This document shows, piece after piece, positions 56,818-64,000 of a stretch of DNA of 64,000 nucleotides. The first letter of the stretch is position 1; each line of letters starts with the position of its first letter. This DNA is from Streptomyces cucumeris (GTDB lineage Bacteria; Actinomycetota; Actinomycetes; Streptomycetales; Streptomycetaceae), in the NCBI RefSeq assembly GCF_024295805.1, contig NZ_JANCLX010000035.1, positions 35,302 to 99,301 on the forward strand, read 5' to 3'. Made by a program: the position numbers and the translations under genes. The notes below the pieces were generated by a model that saw only the letters and a program-made list of their open reading frames with translations, had not been told where the DNA came from and did no database searches.

Positions 56818-57704
56818 GTCTCGGCGGCGACGACGGATACGGCGGCGACTACGACGGCCATGACACGGGCCGCCCCCGCGGCGCGGCCTCCGGCGACCAC
56901 CTCACGCGCACCCGCCTGCCCGAGGGCGACGGCGACCCCTACGGCCCGCCCCGCCGCGGCGCCGGCCGCACGGCCAAGCCCAGCCGCAACCTGATCACCG
57001 TGGTCGGCGTCGTCGTCCTGCTCCTGGCAGCCATCGCCTTCGTCAACCGCGGCGGCGGCAAGGACGACGACTCCGACGGCGGCGGCTCCAACGGCACCAG
57101 CTCCGAGAGCCGGCCCACCGCACCGTCCGGCGAGCGCCCGGTCGAAGGCAAGAACAGCGTGACGGGCATCGCCTCCGGCTTCCCCAAGACGGAACAGGGG
57201 GCGCAGAGTGCGGCGGCGAACTACGCGGTGGCGCTGACATCGGCGGACATGCTGAAGCGGGACGCGCGGCATGAGCTGGTGCCGGAGATCTTCACCAGCG
57301 GGCGGGCCTCCGAGCTCCAGAGGAAGCTGGACAAGGCGTACTCGATCGCATCGTTGGAGAAGATCGGCCTGAACGCGGATGGCGAGGCGCCCGAGGGGAT
57401 GACGTATGTCTCGCGCAGCGCCCCCATCGGCACCAAGGTCAGCAAGTTCGCGACCACCGCCGCGACGGTCGAGGTCTGGTGCACCGGAGTGTTCGGTACG
57501 GCCGGTGAGGGTTCGAAGACCCCGGTCACCAACGACTGGTTCACCATGACGCTGAAGCTGCGGTGGGTGGGCGGCGACTGGAGAGCGGAGAGTTTCTCCC
57601 AGAAGGACGGACCTGCCCCGATCAACAGTGACCGCGCCGCATCCAGCGCCGACGAGATCGCCAAGGCAGTCGAGCAGTACGGAGGGTTCACCTATGCCCG
57701 CTAG
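56814..57704 (+). CDS. VirB8/TcpC-like single-pass membrane protein
   Basis: 296 residues. A Gly/Asp-rich cytoplasmic tail (1-58), one transmembrane helix (about 60-77, ITVVGVVVLLLAAIAFV), a low-complexity Gly/Ser linker and an extracytoplasmic domain (about 110-296) with an alpha+beta NTF2-like look (AAANYAVALTSADMLKRDARHELVPEIF; TAATVEVWCTGVFG; TMTLKLRWVGGDWRAESFSQ). This bitopic layout is that of VirB8/TcpC scaffold proteins of type IV secretion. Assignment rests on topology, fold-like sequence and neighbours. It overlaps the next gene by 11 bases. Confidence 0.82.
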   Translation: MSLGGDDGYGGDYDGHDTGRPRGAASGDHLTRTRLPEGDGDPYGPPRRGAGRTAKPSRNLITVVGVVVLLLAAIAFVNRGGGKDDDSDGGGSNGTSSESRPTAPSGERPVEGKNSVTGIASGFPKTEQGAQSAAANYAVALTSADMLKRDARHELVPEIFTSGRASELQRKLDKAYSIASLEKIGLNADGEAPEGMTYVSRSAPIGTKVSKFATTAATVEVWCTGVFGTAGEGSKTPVTNDWFTMTLKLRWVGGDWRAESFSQKDGPAPINSDRAASSADEIAKAVEQYGGFTYAR

Positions 57705-59052
57705 TTCGCGCCGCCGCACTCTGACGCTCACGGGCATTCTGGCGGCTCTTCAGACAACCGCCGTTCTGCTGGCCACCCGTGCCGCGGCCGCTCCTTCCCC
57801 CACCCCGAGTCCCACCAAGGAGGACTGCAGCTTCCTCCACGGGACGATGAAGGAGAACTGCGAGAAGAAGAACGCCGGTGGCGGAGGCGGCTCCGGCGGC
57901 CCCCCCGACCCCTCCAACCCCCTGGACCCCGCCGCCTCCCTCGCGCGCGGCTGCGCCGACGCCGCCGCCTGGCTCGTCGGCAAGCTCTCCAAACTGGTCA
58001 ACGCGACGGCCAACGTCGACTTCACCAACGAGGCCTTCCTCCGCCAGTACGCCGTCGTCTTCGCCGCCTCGACCGTCCTCACCCTCATCCTCTGGCTGCT
58101 CGCCGTCGCCAAGCGCGCCATCCGCGGCGCCCCGCTCGGCGAGGCGCTCTCCGAGGCCATAGGTTTCCTCTGGCTGACGGTCCTGGCCTCCGCCTTCACC
58201 CCGCTCATCCTCTATACCGTCGTCACCGCCACCGACGCCGTCACCGAGGCCATCGCCTCCGGCACCGGTGCGGACAACGACGCCTTCTTCGGGTCGTTCG
58301 CCGAAGCCCTCAAGAAGGACGAGGACATCGGCGGCGGCCCCATCATGCTCATCGTCGTGTCCCTGGTGACGATCCTCGCCGCCGGCGTCCTCTGCCTCGA
58401 GCTGGTCATCCGCGCCGCCCTGCTCTACGTCGGCGCGCTGCTCGGCACCGCCGTCTACTCCGGCCTGGTCGACAAGAACATGTGGGGCCACGTCCGCCGC
58501 TGGGCCGGGATCATGATCGCCGTGATCCTGGTCAAGCCGGTCGTCGTCACGGTCCTCGCCCTCGCCGGGGCGCTCTCCACCTCCGGTGATGAACCCGACG
58601 CCTTCTCGGCCGTCGTCTCCGGACTCTCCATCATCATCCTCGCCATCTTCGCCAGCGCGATGATCTACCGCTTCGTGCCCGGCTTCGGCGACGAGATCGT
58701 CAAGGCCCGCAGCGCCAGCGCCGACCCGGCCTCGCGCCAGGCCGCCGCCATCATCAGTTCCCCCGCCGCCCTGGTGAAGCAGGGCATCAACACCCACAGC
58801 GCCCGCGGCGGGGGCGACGGCGGAGGCGGCGGCTCCGCGCCGAGCAAGCCCGCCAACCCCGTCTCCGGCGGTGTGGCCGCCCACAGCACCCGCTCCAGCG
58901 GAGGCGGCGGGGGAGGCGGCACTCCCGGCGGCAGCGGTGGCGGCGGAGGCTCCGCCGCCAGCCGCACCGGCCACCCCGGCGGCAGCCGCGGCAGCGCCCC
59001 CCGCACCCCGAACCGCAGCTCCGGCAACACCCCGGGAGGTGACCGGCGGTGA
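57694..59052 (+). CDS. Polytopic membrane protein, VirB6/TrbL-like
   Basis: 452 residues from ATG 57694, eight bases after GGAGGG and overlapping the previous gene. A signal-like N-terminus (about 8-32) and six further hydrophobic helices (about 115-140, 155-178, 228-250, 255-270, 285-310, 318-340), then a Gly/Ser/Thr-rich tail of 90 residues with long G runs. This is the layout of VirB6/TrbL inner-membrane channel components. Ends GTGA-overlapping with the next gene. Function inferred from topology and context. Confidence 0.85.
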   Translation: MPASSRRRTLTLTGILAALQTTAVLLATRAAAAPSPTPSPTKEDCSFLHGTMKENCEKKNAGGGGGSGGPPDPSNPLDPAASLARGCADAAAWLVGKLSKLVNATANVDFTNEAFLRQYAVVFAASTVLTLILWLLAVAKRAIRGAPLGEALSEAIGFLWLTVLASAFTPLILYTVVTATDAVTEAIASGTGADNDAFFGSFAEALKKDEDIGGGPIMLIVVSLVTILAAGVLCLELVIRAALLYVGALLGTAVYSGLVDKNMWGHVRRWAGIMIAVILVKPVVVTVLALAGALSTSGDEPDAFSAVVSGLSIIILAIFASAMIYRFVPGFGDEIVKARSASADPASRQAAAIISSPAALVKQGINTHSARGGGDGGGGGSAPSKPANPVSGGVAAHSTRSSGGGGGGGTPGGSGGGGGSAASRTGHPGGSRGSAPRTPNRSSGNTPGGDRR

Positions 59053-60614
59053 CGCTCGACGCCCAGGCCCATCCCGTCCACGCGACCCGACGCACCTATC
59101 TGATCGGCCGCGCCCGCCCCAACGCGATCGTCGGCAAGAACCGCGAGACCGGCGAGATCGCGCTGATCATCGGGGGCGCGTTCATCGGCATGATGTGCGG
59201 GCTGCTGGTGCCGGTGCTCAGCCTGCGCATCGTCGCCCTGGTCGGCTTCCCCACCCTCGCCCTCGCCGCCGTGTACGTGCCGTACAACGGCCGTACCTTC
59301 TACCGGTGGTTCGAGATCAACCGCTCCTTCAAGCGTGCCGTCCGCAAGGGCGCCACCGGCTACCGCTCCTCCGCCGCCGAGGCGGGCACCCGGTTCGACG
59401 GCCGTGAGATCGAGGTCGGCCCGCCCCCCGGCATCGGCCGGATCAGCTGGCTCGCCGCCCCCTTCGGCCCCGACGAGATCGCCGTGCTGCTGCACGCCGA
59501 CCGCCGCACCGTCACCGCCGCCATCGAGATCGAGGGCCCCGGCGTCGGTCTGCGCGACAGCGAGGACCAGGAGGCCCTCGTCGACCGGTTCGGCACCCTG
59601 CTCAAGCACGTGGCCAACGGCGACGGCTTCGTGACGCGCCTGCAGATGCTGGCCCGCACCCTCCCCGCCGACCCCGACGCCCACGCCAAGGACGTCGAGC
59701 GGCGCGGCGACCGCGCCGCGCCCCACTGGCTCAAGGACTCCTACGACCAGCTCCAGTCCATGGTCTCGACCTCCTCCGAGCAGCACCGGGCCTATCTGGT
59801 CGCCTGTATGCACTACACCCGCGACCTGGCCGCCGAGGCCCAGGCCATCGCCCGCGCCACCCGCCACAGCTCCGGCGGCCGCCGCCTGGACAAGGACGCG
59901 GGCCTGGCCGTCGTCATGGCCCGCGAGCTGACCGACATCTGCGCCCGGCTCGCCGAGGCCGACATCCGCGTCCGCCAGCCCCTCGGACAGGGCCGCCTGG
60001 CCTCGCTGGTCCACTCGATGTACGACCCGGACCACCCCATCGACCACATCCAGGCCATGACCAAGCGGAACGCCTGGCCCGCCGAGCTGGACGCGATGGA
60101 GCCCACCTACCTCCAGGCCAAGACCCGCGAGTCCAGCACCCGCGAGCCCTGGTGCCACGCCACGGCGTGGGTCAAGGAGTGGCCCATGACGCCCGTCGGG
60201 GTCAACTTCCTCGCCCCGCTCCTCGTCCACACCCCCGACGTCATCCGTACGGTCGCGGTCTGTATGGACCTGGAGCCCACCGAGATCGCCATCGAGCGGA
60301 TGCTCACCGAGAAGACCAACGACGAGGCCGAGGCCAGCCGCGCCGCCAAGATGAACCGCACCGTCGACCCCCGTGACATCGCTGCGCACGGCCGGCTGGA
60401 CCAGCGCGGCGAAGACCTCGCCAGCGGCGCCGCGGGCGTCAACCTCGTCGGTTACATCACCGTCTCCTCCCGCTCACCGGAGGCACTCGCGCGTGACAAG
60501 CGGACCATCCGGGCCTCGGCGGGGAAGAGCTATCTCAAGCTGGAGTGGTGCGACCGTGAGCACCACCGGGCCTTTGTGAACACGCTGCCGTTCGCGACCG
60601 GCATCCGCCGCTAG
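59049..60614 (+). CDS. SCO6880-family protein (VirB3 + VirB4 N-terminal type)
   Basis: 521 residues, GTG start 59049 in a four-base overlap. Two close helices near the N-terminus (about 38-80: IALIIGGAFIGMMCGLLVPVLSLRIVALVGFPTLALAAVYV) recall VirB3; the rest resembles the N-terminal, non-ATPase half of VirB4/TraC (GRISWLAAPFGPDEIAVLLHADRRTVTAAIEIEGPG; TPVGVNFLAPLLVHTPDVIRTVAVCMDLEPTEIAIERMLTEKTNDEAEASRAAKMNRTVDPRD). No Walker A motif. The ATPase half is encoded by the next gene, so VirB4 is split here. I recall the family name SCO6880 from public annotations. Confidence 0.85.
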   Translation: MTLDAQAHPVHATRRTYLIGRARPNAIVGKNRETGEIALIIGGAFIGMMCGLLVPVLSLRIVALVGFPTLALAAVYVPYNGRTFYRWFEINRSFKRAVRKGATGYRSSAAEAGTRFDGREIEVGPPPGIGRISWLAAPFGPDEIAVLLHADRRTVTAAIEIEGPGVGLRDSEDQEALVDRFGTLLKHVANGDGFVTRLQMLARTLPADPDAHAKDVERRGDRAAPHWLKDSYDQLQSMVSTSSEQHRAYLVACMHYTRDLAAEAQAIARATRHSSGGRRLDKDAGLAVVMARELTDICARLAEADIRVRQPLGQGRLASLVHSMYDPDHPIDHIQAMTKRNAWPAELDAMEPTYLQAKTRESSTREPWCHATAWVKEWPMTPVGVNFLAPLLVHTPDVIRTVAVCMDLEPTEIAIERMLTEKTNDEAEASRAAKMNRTVDPRDIAAHGRLDQRGEDLASGAAGVNLVGYITVSSRSPEALARDKRTIRASAGKSYLKLEWCDREHHRAFVNTLPFATGIRR

Positions 60615-60677
60615 CGCCGGCCGAGCCGGTAGAGCAGACAGAGACGACTGGGACGACAAGGAGATAGGGGCTCCGCC

Positions 60678-62093
60678 GTGGCCGATCCGATGAGCGCTCT
60701 CACCGAAGCGTTCACCAGCTTCCTGTTCGGAAAGGTGGAGACGACACGGCTGCCCGTCCGCACCTCCACCGGACAGGCACAGGCCGTCTACCTCCCCACC
60801 GCGGCACCCGGCCTCGGTGACTCCGGCGTCATCATCGGGCGTGAGGTGTACTCCGGGAAGGGCTATATCTACGACCCCTTCCAGCTCTACGGACAGCAGC
60901 TGCCCGCCCCGCACTGGCTGGTGCTCGGCGAATCCGGAAACGGCAAGTCGGCCCTGGAGAAGACCTACGTCCTGCGCCAGCTGCGCTTCCGCGACCGCCA
61001 GGTCGTGGTGCTGGACGCCCAGGGCGAGGACGGCGTGGGCGAGTGGAACCTCATCGCCCAGGAGCTCGGTATAACGCCCATCCGGCTCGACCCGATGGCG
61101 GCCCTCGACGGCGGTATCCGGCTCAACCCGCTGGACCCGTCCATCACCACCACCGGTCAGCTCGCCCTGCTCCGCACCATCATCGAGGTCGCGATGGGCC
61201 ACGGGCTCGACGAGCGCTCCGGGTTCGCCCTCAAGGTCGCGCACGCCTACGTCAACGAGACCATCGTCGACCGTCAGCCGGTGCTCACCGACATCGTCGA
61301 GCAGCTCCGGCACCCCGAGGCCGAGTCCGCCGAGGCGATGAACGTCGACATAGACGATGTACGGGCCTGGGGCCTGGACGTCGCCCTCGTACTGGACCGG
61401 CTGGTCGACGGTGACCTCCGCGGCATGTTCGACGGACCGACCACGGCCGGGATCGACCTCGACGCGCCCCTCATCGTCTTCGACCTGTCCCATATCGACC
61501 GCAACTCGATCGCGATGCCGATCCTCATGGCCATCGTGGGCGTGTGGCTGGAGCACACCTGGATCCGGCCGGACCGCAAGAAGCGCATCTTCCTGGTCGA
61601 AGAGGCGTGGCACATCATCAACTCGCCCTTCGTCGCCCAGCTCTTCCAGCGGCTGCTGAAGTTCGGCCGCCGGCTCGGTCTGTCCTTCGTCGCCGTGGTC
61701 CACCACCTCTCCGACGTGGTCGACGGAGCGGCCGCGCGGGAAGCCGCGGCGATCCTCAAGATGGCGTCCACCCGGACCATCTACGCCCAGAAGGCCGACG
61801 AGGCACGAGCCACCGGCCGGGTGCTCGGTCTGCCGCGCTGGGCGGTGGAAATCATTCCGACGCTCTCCCCCGGTATCGCGGTCTGGGACGTCAACGGCAA
61901 CGTACAGGTCGTCAAACACCTGATCACCGAGGCCGAACGCCCCCTCGTCTACACCGACCGGGCGATGACGGAGGACGGGCTGGCCGTCCAGATGGCGGCC
62001 GAGGCGGAAGCCGAGGAACGGGCCGCCGCGGCGGTCGAGGCAGCGGAGGCGGAGGCATACGGCGGACCGTCGTACGGATCCACGGTGGCATGA
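60678..62093 (+). CDS. VirB4/TraC-type secretion ATPase
   Basis: 471 residues, GTG start at 60678 after GGAGATAGGGG. Walker A GESGNGKS (84-91) lies early in the protein, followed by DAQGEDG, and a Walker B-like RIFLVEEAW (about 311-319) and the arginine-containing motif FVAVVHHLSDVVD, the pattern of VirB4/TraC P-loop ATPases. The N-terminal domain usual for VirB4 is missing because it is supplied by the preceding SCO6880-family gene. Acidic/Ala-rich C-terminal tail (AEAEAEERAAAAVEAAEAEA). It should power assembly or substrate movement at the cytoplasmic membrane. Confidence 0.92.
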   Translation: MADPMSALTEAFTSFLFGKVETTRLPVRTSTGQAQAVYLPTAAPGLGDSGVIIGREVYSGKGYIYDPFQLYGQQLPAPHWLVLGESGNGKSALEKTYVLRQLRFRDRQVVVLDAQGEDGVGEWNLIAQELGITPIRLDPMAALDGGIRLNPLDPSITTTGQLALLRTIIEVAMGHGLDERSGFALKVAHAYVNETIVDRQPVLTDIVEQLRHPEAESAEAMNVDIDDVRAWGLDVALVLDRLVDGDLRGMFDGPTTAGIDLDAPLIVFDLSHIDRNSIAMPILMAIVGVWLEHTWIRPDRKKRIFLVEEAWHIINSPFVAQLFQRLLKFGRRLGLSFVAVVHHLSDVVDGAAAREAAAILKMASTRTIYAQKADEARATGRVLGLPRWAVEIIPTLSPGIAVWDVNGNVQVVKHLITEAERPLVYTDRAMTEDGLAVQMAAEAEAEERAAAAVEAAEAEAYGGPSYGSTVA

Positions 62094-62094
62094 G

Positions 62095-63786
62095 ATGACA
62101 GCGGGGCTGAACCGCGGCGGACCCGCGGAACACGGGAGACCTCCCGGCCCGGAGCGCGGTATTCCGGACGGGCTGCTGATCGGCATCATGGCTTTCCTGC
62201 TGGGCCTGACCTGTCTGGTGTGGTCCGCGACCGGCCTGGCCGGGCTCTTCGCGCACGGCGCCTGGCCGGACGGCCTGGCCTTCATGCGCACACCGCTGGC
62301 TCTGCGCCATCTGGTCGAGGAGCCGCACAACCTCGCGGCGGCCTGGCCCGACACCCCCAAGGCCCAACTGTCCGGCTACGGACTCTTCTGGGGTCTCTTC
62401 ATCAGCGAGCTGATGGTGCTGATCGTGCTGACGGTCTTCACGGTCGGCACGCTGACCCGCTACCGCGCGGTCCGCGCCAGACGCCGTGCCGAGGCGATCC
62501 AGGCGGCGGCCGAGGCACAGGCGGACACCGACGCGAAGCGGCGGGGAACGGTCAACGGCGCCGCCGGGCCGGCCCCGTCCGCTCAGGCCCCCGGTGGAAC
62601 GTACCCGGCGAACGCGTCCGGCATCGAAACGGCGGGCTACGGCACCCCCCGTGCGGAGGCGACGCCCCCGCCGGTGGCCACCGCGAGCGCCCCGACGGTT
62701 CCGGGCCCCGGCGGCCCCCCGCCCTCCGACGTGGCCCCCACGGTCGCCGCCGCCGACACCGCGCCCGGATCCGCGACGTCCGCCCCGGCCACCGCTGCCG
62801 CACCGCATGCGCCCGCCGACCCGGTGAGCGCCACGCTCTCCGGTGGCGAACTGACCCGGTCCCGTGTCCTCTACGGCGCCCAGCGCGGTACATCGGCCGC
62901 CGAAGCCGTCCTGGAGGCGGCCGGCCCGGTCCTGGTGGTCACCAGCGACGCCGCGCTCTGGTCCGCGACAAAGGACGCCCGGAGCAGGTTCGGCCCCACC
63001 CATGTCTTCGATCCGTCCCATCTCCTCGACACCCCCGCCCGGCTGCGCTGGAACCCGGCGTCGGACTGCGGGTCCCGTGACATCGCGGCCGCACGCGCCG
63101 CAGCGCTCCTCGCGCCCGTACGCCCCGCGCACGCCATGGACAAGCCCATGGCGGAGGCCGCGGAGACACTGCTGCGCTGCTGGCTGCACGCCGCAGCGGT
63201 GGACGGCCGTCCCTTCCGCCAGGTGCACCGCTGGGCCCAGGGCAACTCCGCACACGAGCCCGTACGGATCCTGCGGACGAACCCCAAGGCGGCGGGCGGT
63301 ACCGCGGGCGAGCTGGAGGCGACGCTCACCGCTCATCCCGAACGGCGGGACCTGGCCCAGGAACTGACGGCCCGGGCGCTCGGCGCACTGTCCTCGATCC
63401 ATATCCGGGACGCGTGCAATCCGGGCCGTGCCGATTCCCTCGCGCTGGAGTCATTCGTGGGCGAAGGGGGAACGCTCTATGTGATGGGCGAATCCATTGA
63501 GGATCCGCGGACCCATCCGGGTGCGATGCCCCTGCTGACCGCACTCGCCTCGCACGTGGTCGAGCACGGCCGGCGCATGGCCGAACGGTCATCCTCCGGT
63601 CGGCTCGACCCACCACTCACCCTCGTCCTGGACGATGTGGCTGCTGTGGCCCCTCTCCCGGCCCTGCCCGATCTGCTGGCCCAGGGAGCGGCCCAGGGGA
63701 TGCCCACCCTGGCGCTGATGCGCTCGCAGGAACAGGCACGGGCTCGCTGGCCGCACCGCACCCTGGCGGCTCAGGACCAGGACTGA
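62095..63786 (+). CDS. VirD4/TraG-like coupling protein lacking a P-loop
   Basis: 563 residues, starting one base after the ATPase stop. Two N-terminal helices (about 26-53 and 96-120), a Pro/Ala linker (about 150-235) and a TraG/VirD4-like domain (VLVVTSDAALWSATKDARSRFGPTHVFDPSHLLDTPARLRWNPASDCG; AEAAETLLRCWLHAAAVDGRPFRQVHRW). At the usual Walker A position stands VLYGAQRGTSAA, without GKT/GKS. Walker B is LTLVLDDVA, with Asp for Glu. The protein ends shortly after ARARWPHRTLA, where homologues, from memory, continue. It is therefore a degenerate and probably truncated coupling-type protein, perhaps a structural or regulatory partner. Confidence 0.83.
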   Translation: MTAGLNRGGPAEHGRPPGPERGIPDGLLIGIMAFLLGLTCLVWSATGLAGLFAHGAWPDGLAFMRTPLALRHLVEEPHNLAAAWPDTPKAQLSGYGLFWGLFISELMVLIVLTVFTVGTLTRYRAVRARRRAEAIQAAAEAQADTDAKRRGTVNGAAGPAPSAQAPGGTYPANASGIETAGYGTPRAEATPPPVATASAPTVPGPGGPPPSDVAPTVAAADTAPGSATSAPATAAAPHAPADPVSATLSGGELTRSRVLYGAQRGTSAAEAVLEAAGPVLVVTSDAALWSATKDARSRFGPTHVFDPSHLLDTPARLRWNPASDCGSRDIAAARAAALLAPVRPAHAMDKPMAEAAETLLRCWLHAAAVDGRPFRQVHRWAQGNSAHEPVRILRTNPKAAGGTAGELEATLTAHPERRDLAQELTARALGALSSIHIRDACNPGRADSLALESFVGEGGTLYVMGESIEDPRTHPGAMPLLTALASHVVEHGRRMAERSSSGRLDPPLTLVLDDVAAVAPLPALPDLLAQGAAQGMPTLALMRSQEQARARWPHRTLAAQDQD

Positions 63787-63888
63787 CGGCCCGCCAGCCG
63801 CACGAGCACCTGCCATGGGTGGTGTACCGCCCGCGCGGTGCGCATGCGCCCGTGGCCAGGGAAGGAGAATGTCCCTGAACGCAAAAAT

Positions 63889-63925
63889 GCCTCGGTCCCG
63901 GACATTGAATGTCCGGGACCGAGGC
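63889..63925 (-). terminator. rRNA operon terminator
   Basis: 17-base arms GCCTCGGTCCCGGACAT (63889-63905) and its exact complement (63909-63925) with a 3-base loop, followed on the minus strand by a run of five Ts (63883-63887). Lies nine bases after the 5S rRNA 3' end and terminates the rrn operon; it also insulates the convergent secretion-like genes. Confidence 0.92.
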
Positions 63926-63933
63926 TAAAAATT

Positions 63934-64000
63934 GTTCGGCGGCGTCCTACTCTCCCACAGGGTCCCCCCTGCAGTACCATCGGCGCTGAAAGGCTTAGCT
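63934..64000 (-). rRNA. rrf: 5S ribosomal RNA, 3' part
   Basis: The minus strand reads the last 67 bases of a Streptomyces 5S rRNA (starting AGCTAAGCCTTTCAGCGCCG and ending GACGCCGCCGAAC). The 5' half and the rest of the rrn operon lie beyond the right edge. The 3' end is set at the terminal-stem CCGCCGAAC. Confidence 0.95.

Overview
The window is chromosomal DNA of a Streptomyces (high-GC actinomycete). Support comes from GC-rich coding DNA with GTG/TTG starts, a GlnR orphan regulator, a Nur-type Fur protein whose metal ligands match the S. coelicolor positions, an RsiG with both c-di-GMP signature motifs, a cysteine-type leader peptide upstream of a CysA sulfurtransferase, an Agl alpha-glucoside locus, a PHO-box-driven pst operon, CsoR, and the 3' end of a 5S rRNA gene at the right edge. 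From memory, glnR (SCO4159) to nur (SCO4180) runs in ascending S. coelicolor order here, and pstS (SCO4142) to pit (SCO4138) in descending order. That suggests a rearrangement somewhere between them, most simply near 42.5-43 kb.

Layout. 0-4.5 kb: MprAB-like two-component genes with an HtrA-type protease, a LacI regulator and glnR, which is preceded by an overlapping 19-codon ORF. 4.7-9.4 kb: a hydrolase and a heterodimeric ABC exporter with one degenerate ATP site. 9.5-17 kb: mostly sulfur and metal housekeeping (MoaD-like, a putatively leaderless cys leader peptide, cysA, sseC-like, DsrE, nitrobindin-like, nur, ygfZ). 17-20.7 kb: a PadR-linked FtsX-type ABC system. 20.9-27.8 kb: an orphan sugar-binding protein, then alpha-glucosidase and aglEFG. 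27.8-31.7 kb: dtd, rsiG, a MITE-like element touching the rsiG stop codon, an Eis-like acetyltransferase, and soxR divergent from an FMN reductase across a SoxR box. 31.7-36.7 kb: a Drr-like ABC exporter with its TetR regulator, a frameshifted quinone oxidoreductase, a lipoprotein and an acetyltransferase. 36.8-42.5 kb: an aldo/keto reductase, an XRE-HbhA-DUF2516 cluster of mycobacterial type, a PP2C phosphatase, a macrodomain protein and an NlpC/P60 hydrolase. 42.5-49.6 kb: phosphate uptake (pstSCAB, pit, DUF47) and csoR. 49.7-54.1 kb: accessory genes (unknown repeat protein, lipoprotein, FAD oxidase, PAP2).

54.3-63.8 kb is the most interesting part: a compact type IV secretion-like gene set. 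A transglycosylase/NlpC muramidase (VirB1-like role) lies divergent from DUF397, a two-helix membrane protein (VirB2-like), two small overlapping ORFs (one with a TTA codon), a VirB8-like protein, a VirB6/TrbL-like polytopic protein, an SCO6880-family protein (VirB3/VirB4 N-terminal type), a VirB4-type ATPase, and a VirD4-like protein with no visible P-loop. No relaxase or integrase is visible, so a fixed cell-envelope role seems more likely than conjugation. Next to it a 5S rRNA gene enters from the right on the minus strand and ends at a strong terminator.

No tRNA, CRISPR array, intact IS element or biosynthetic gene cluster was recognised.
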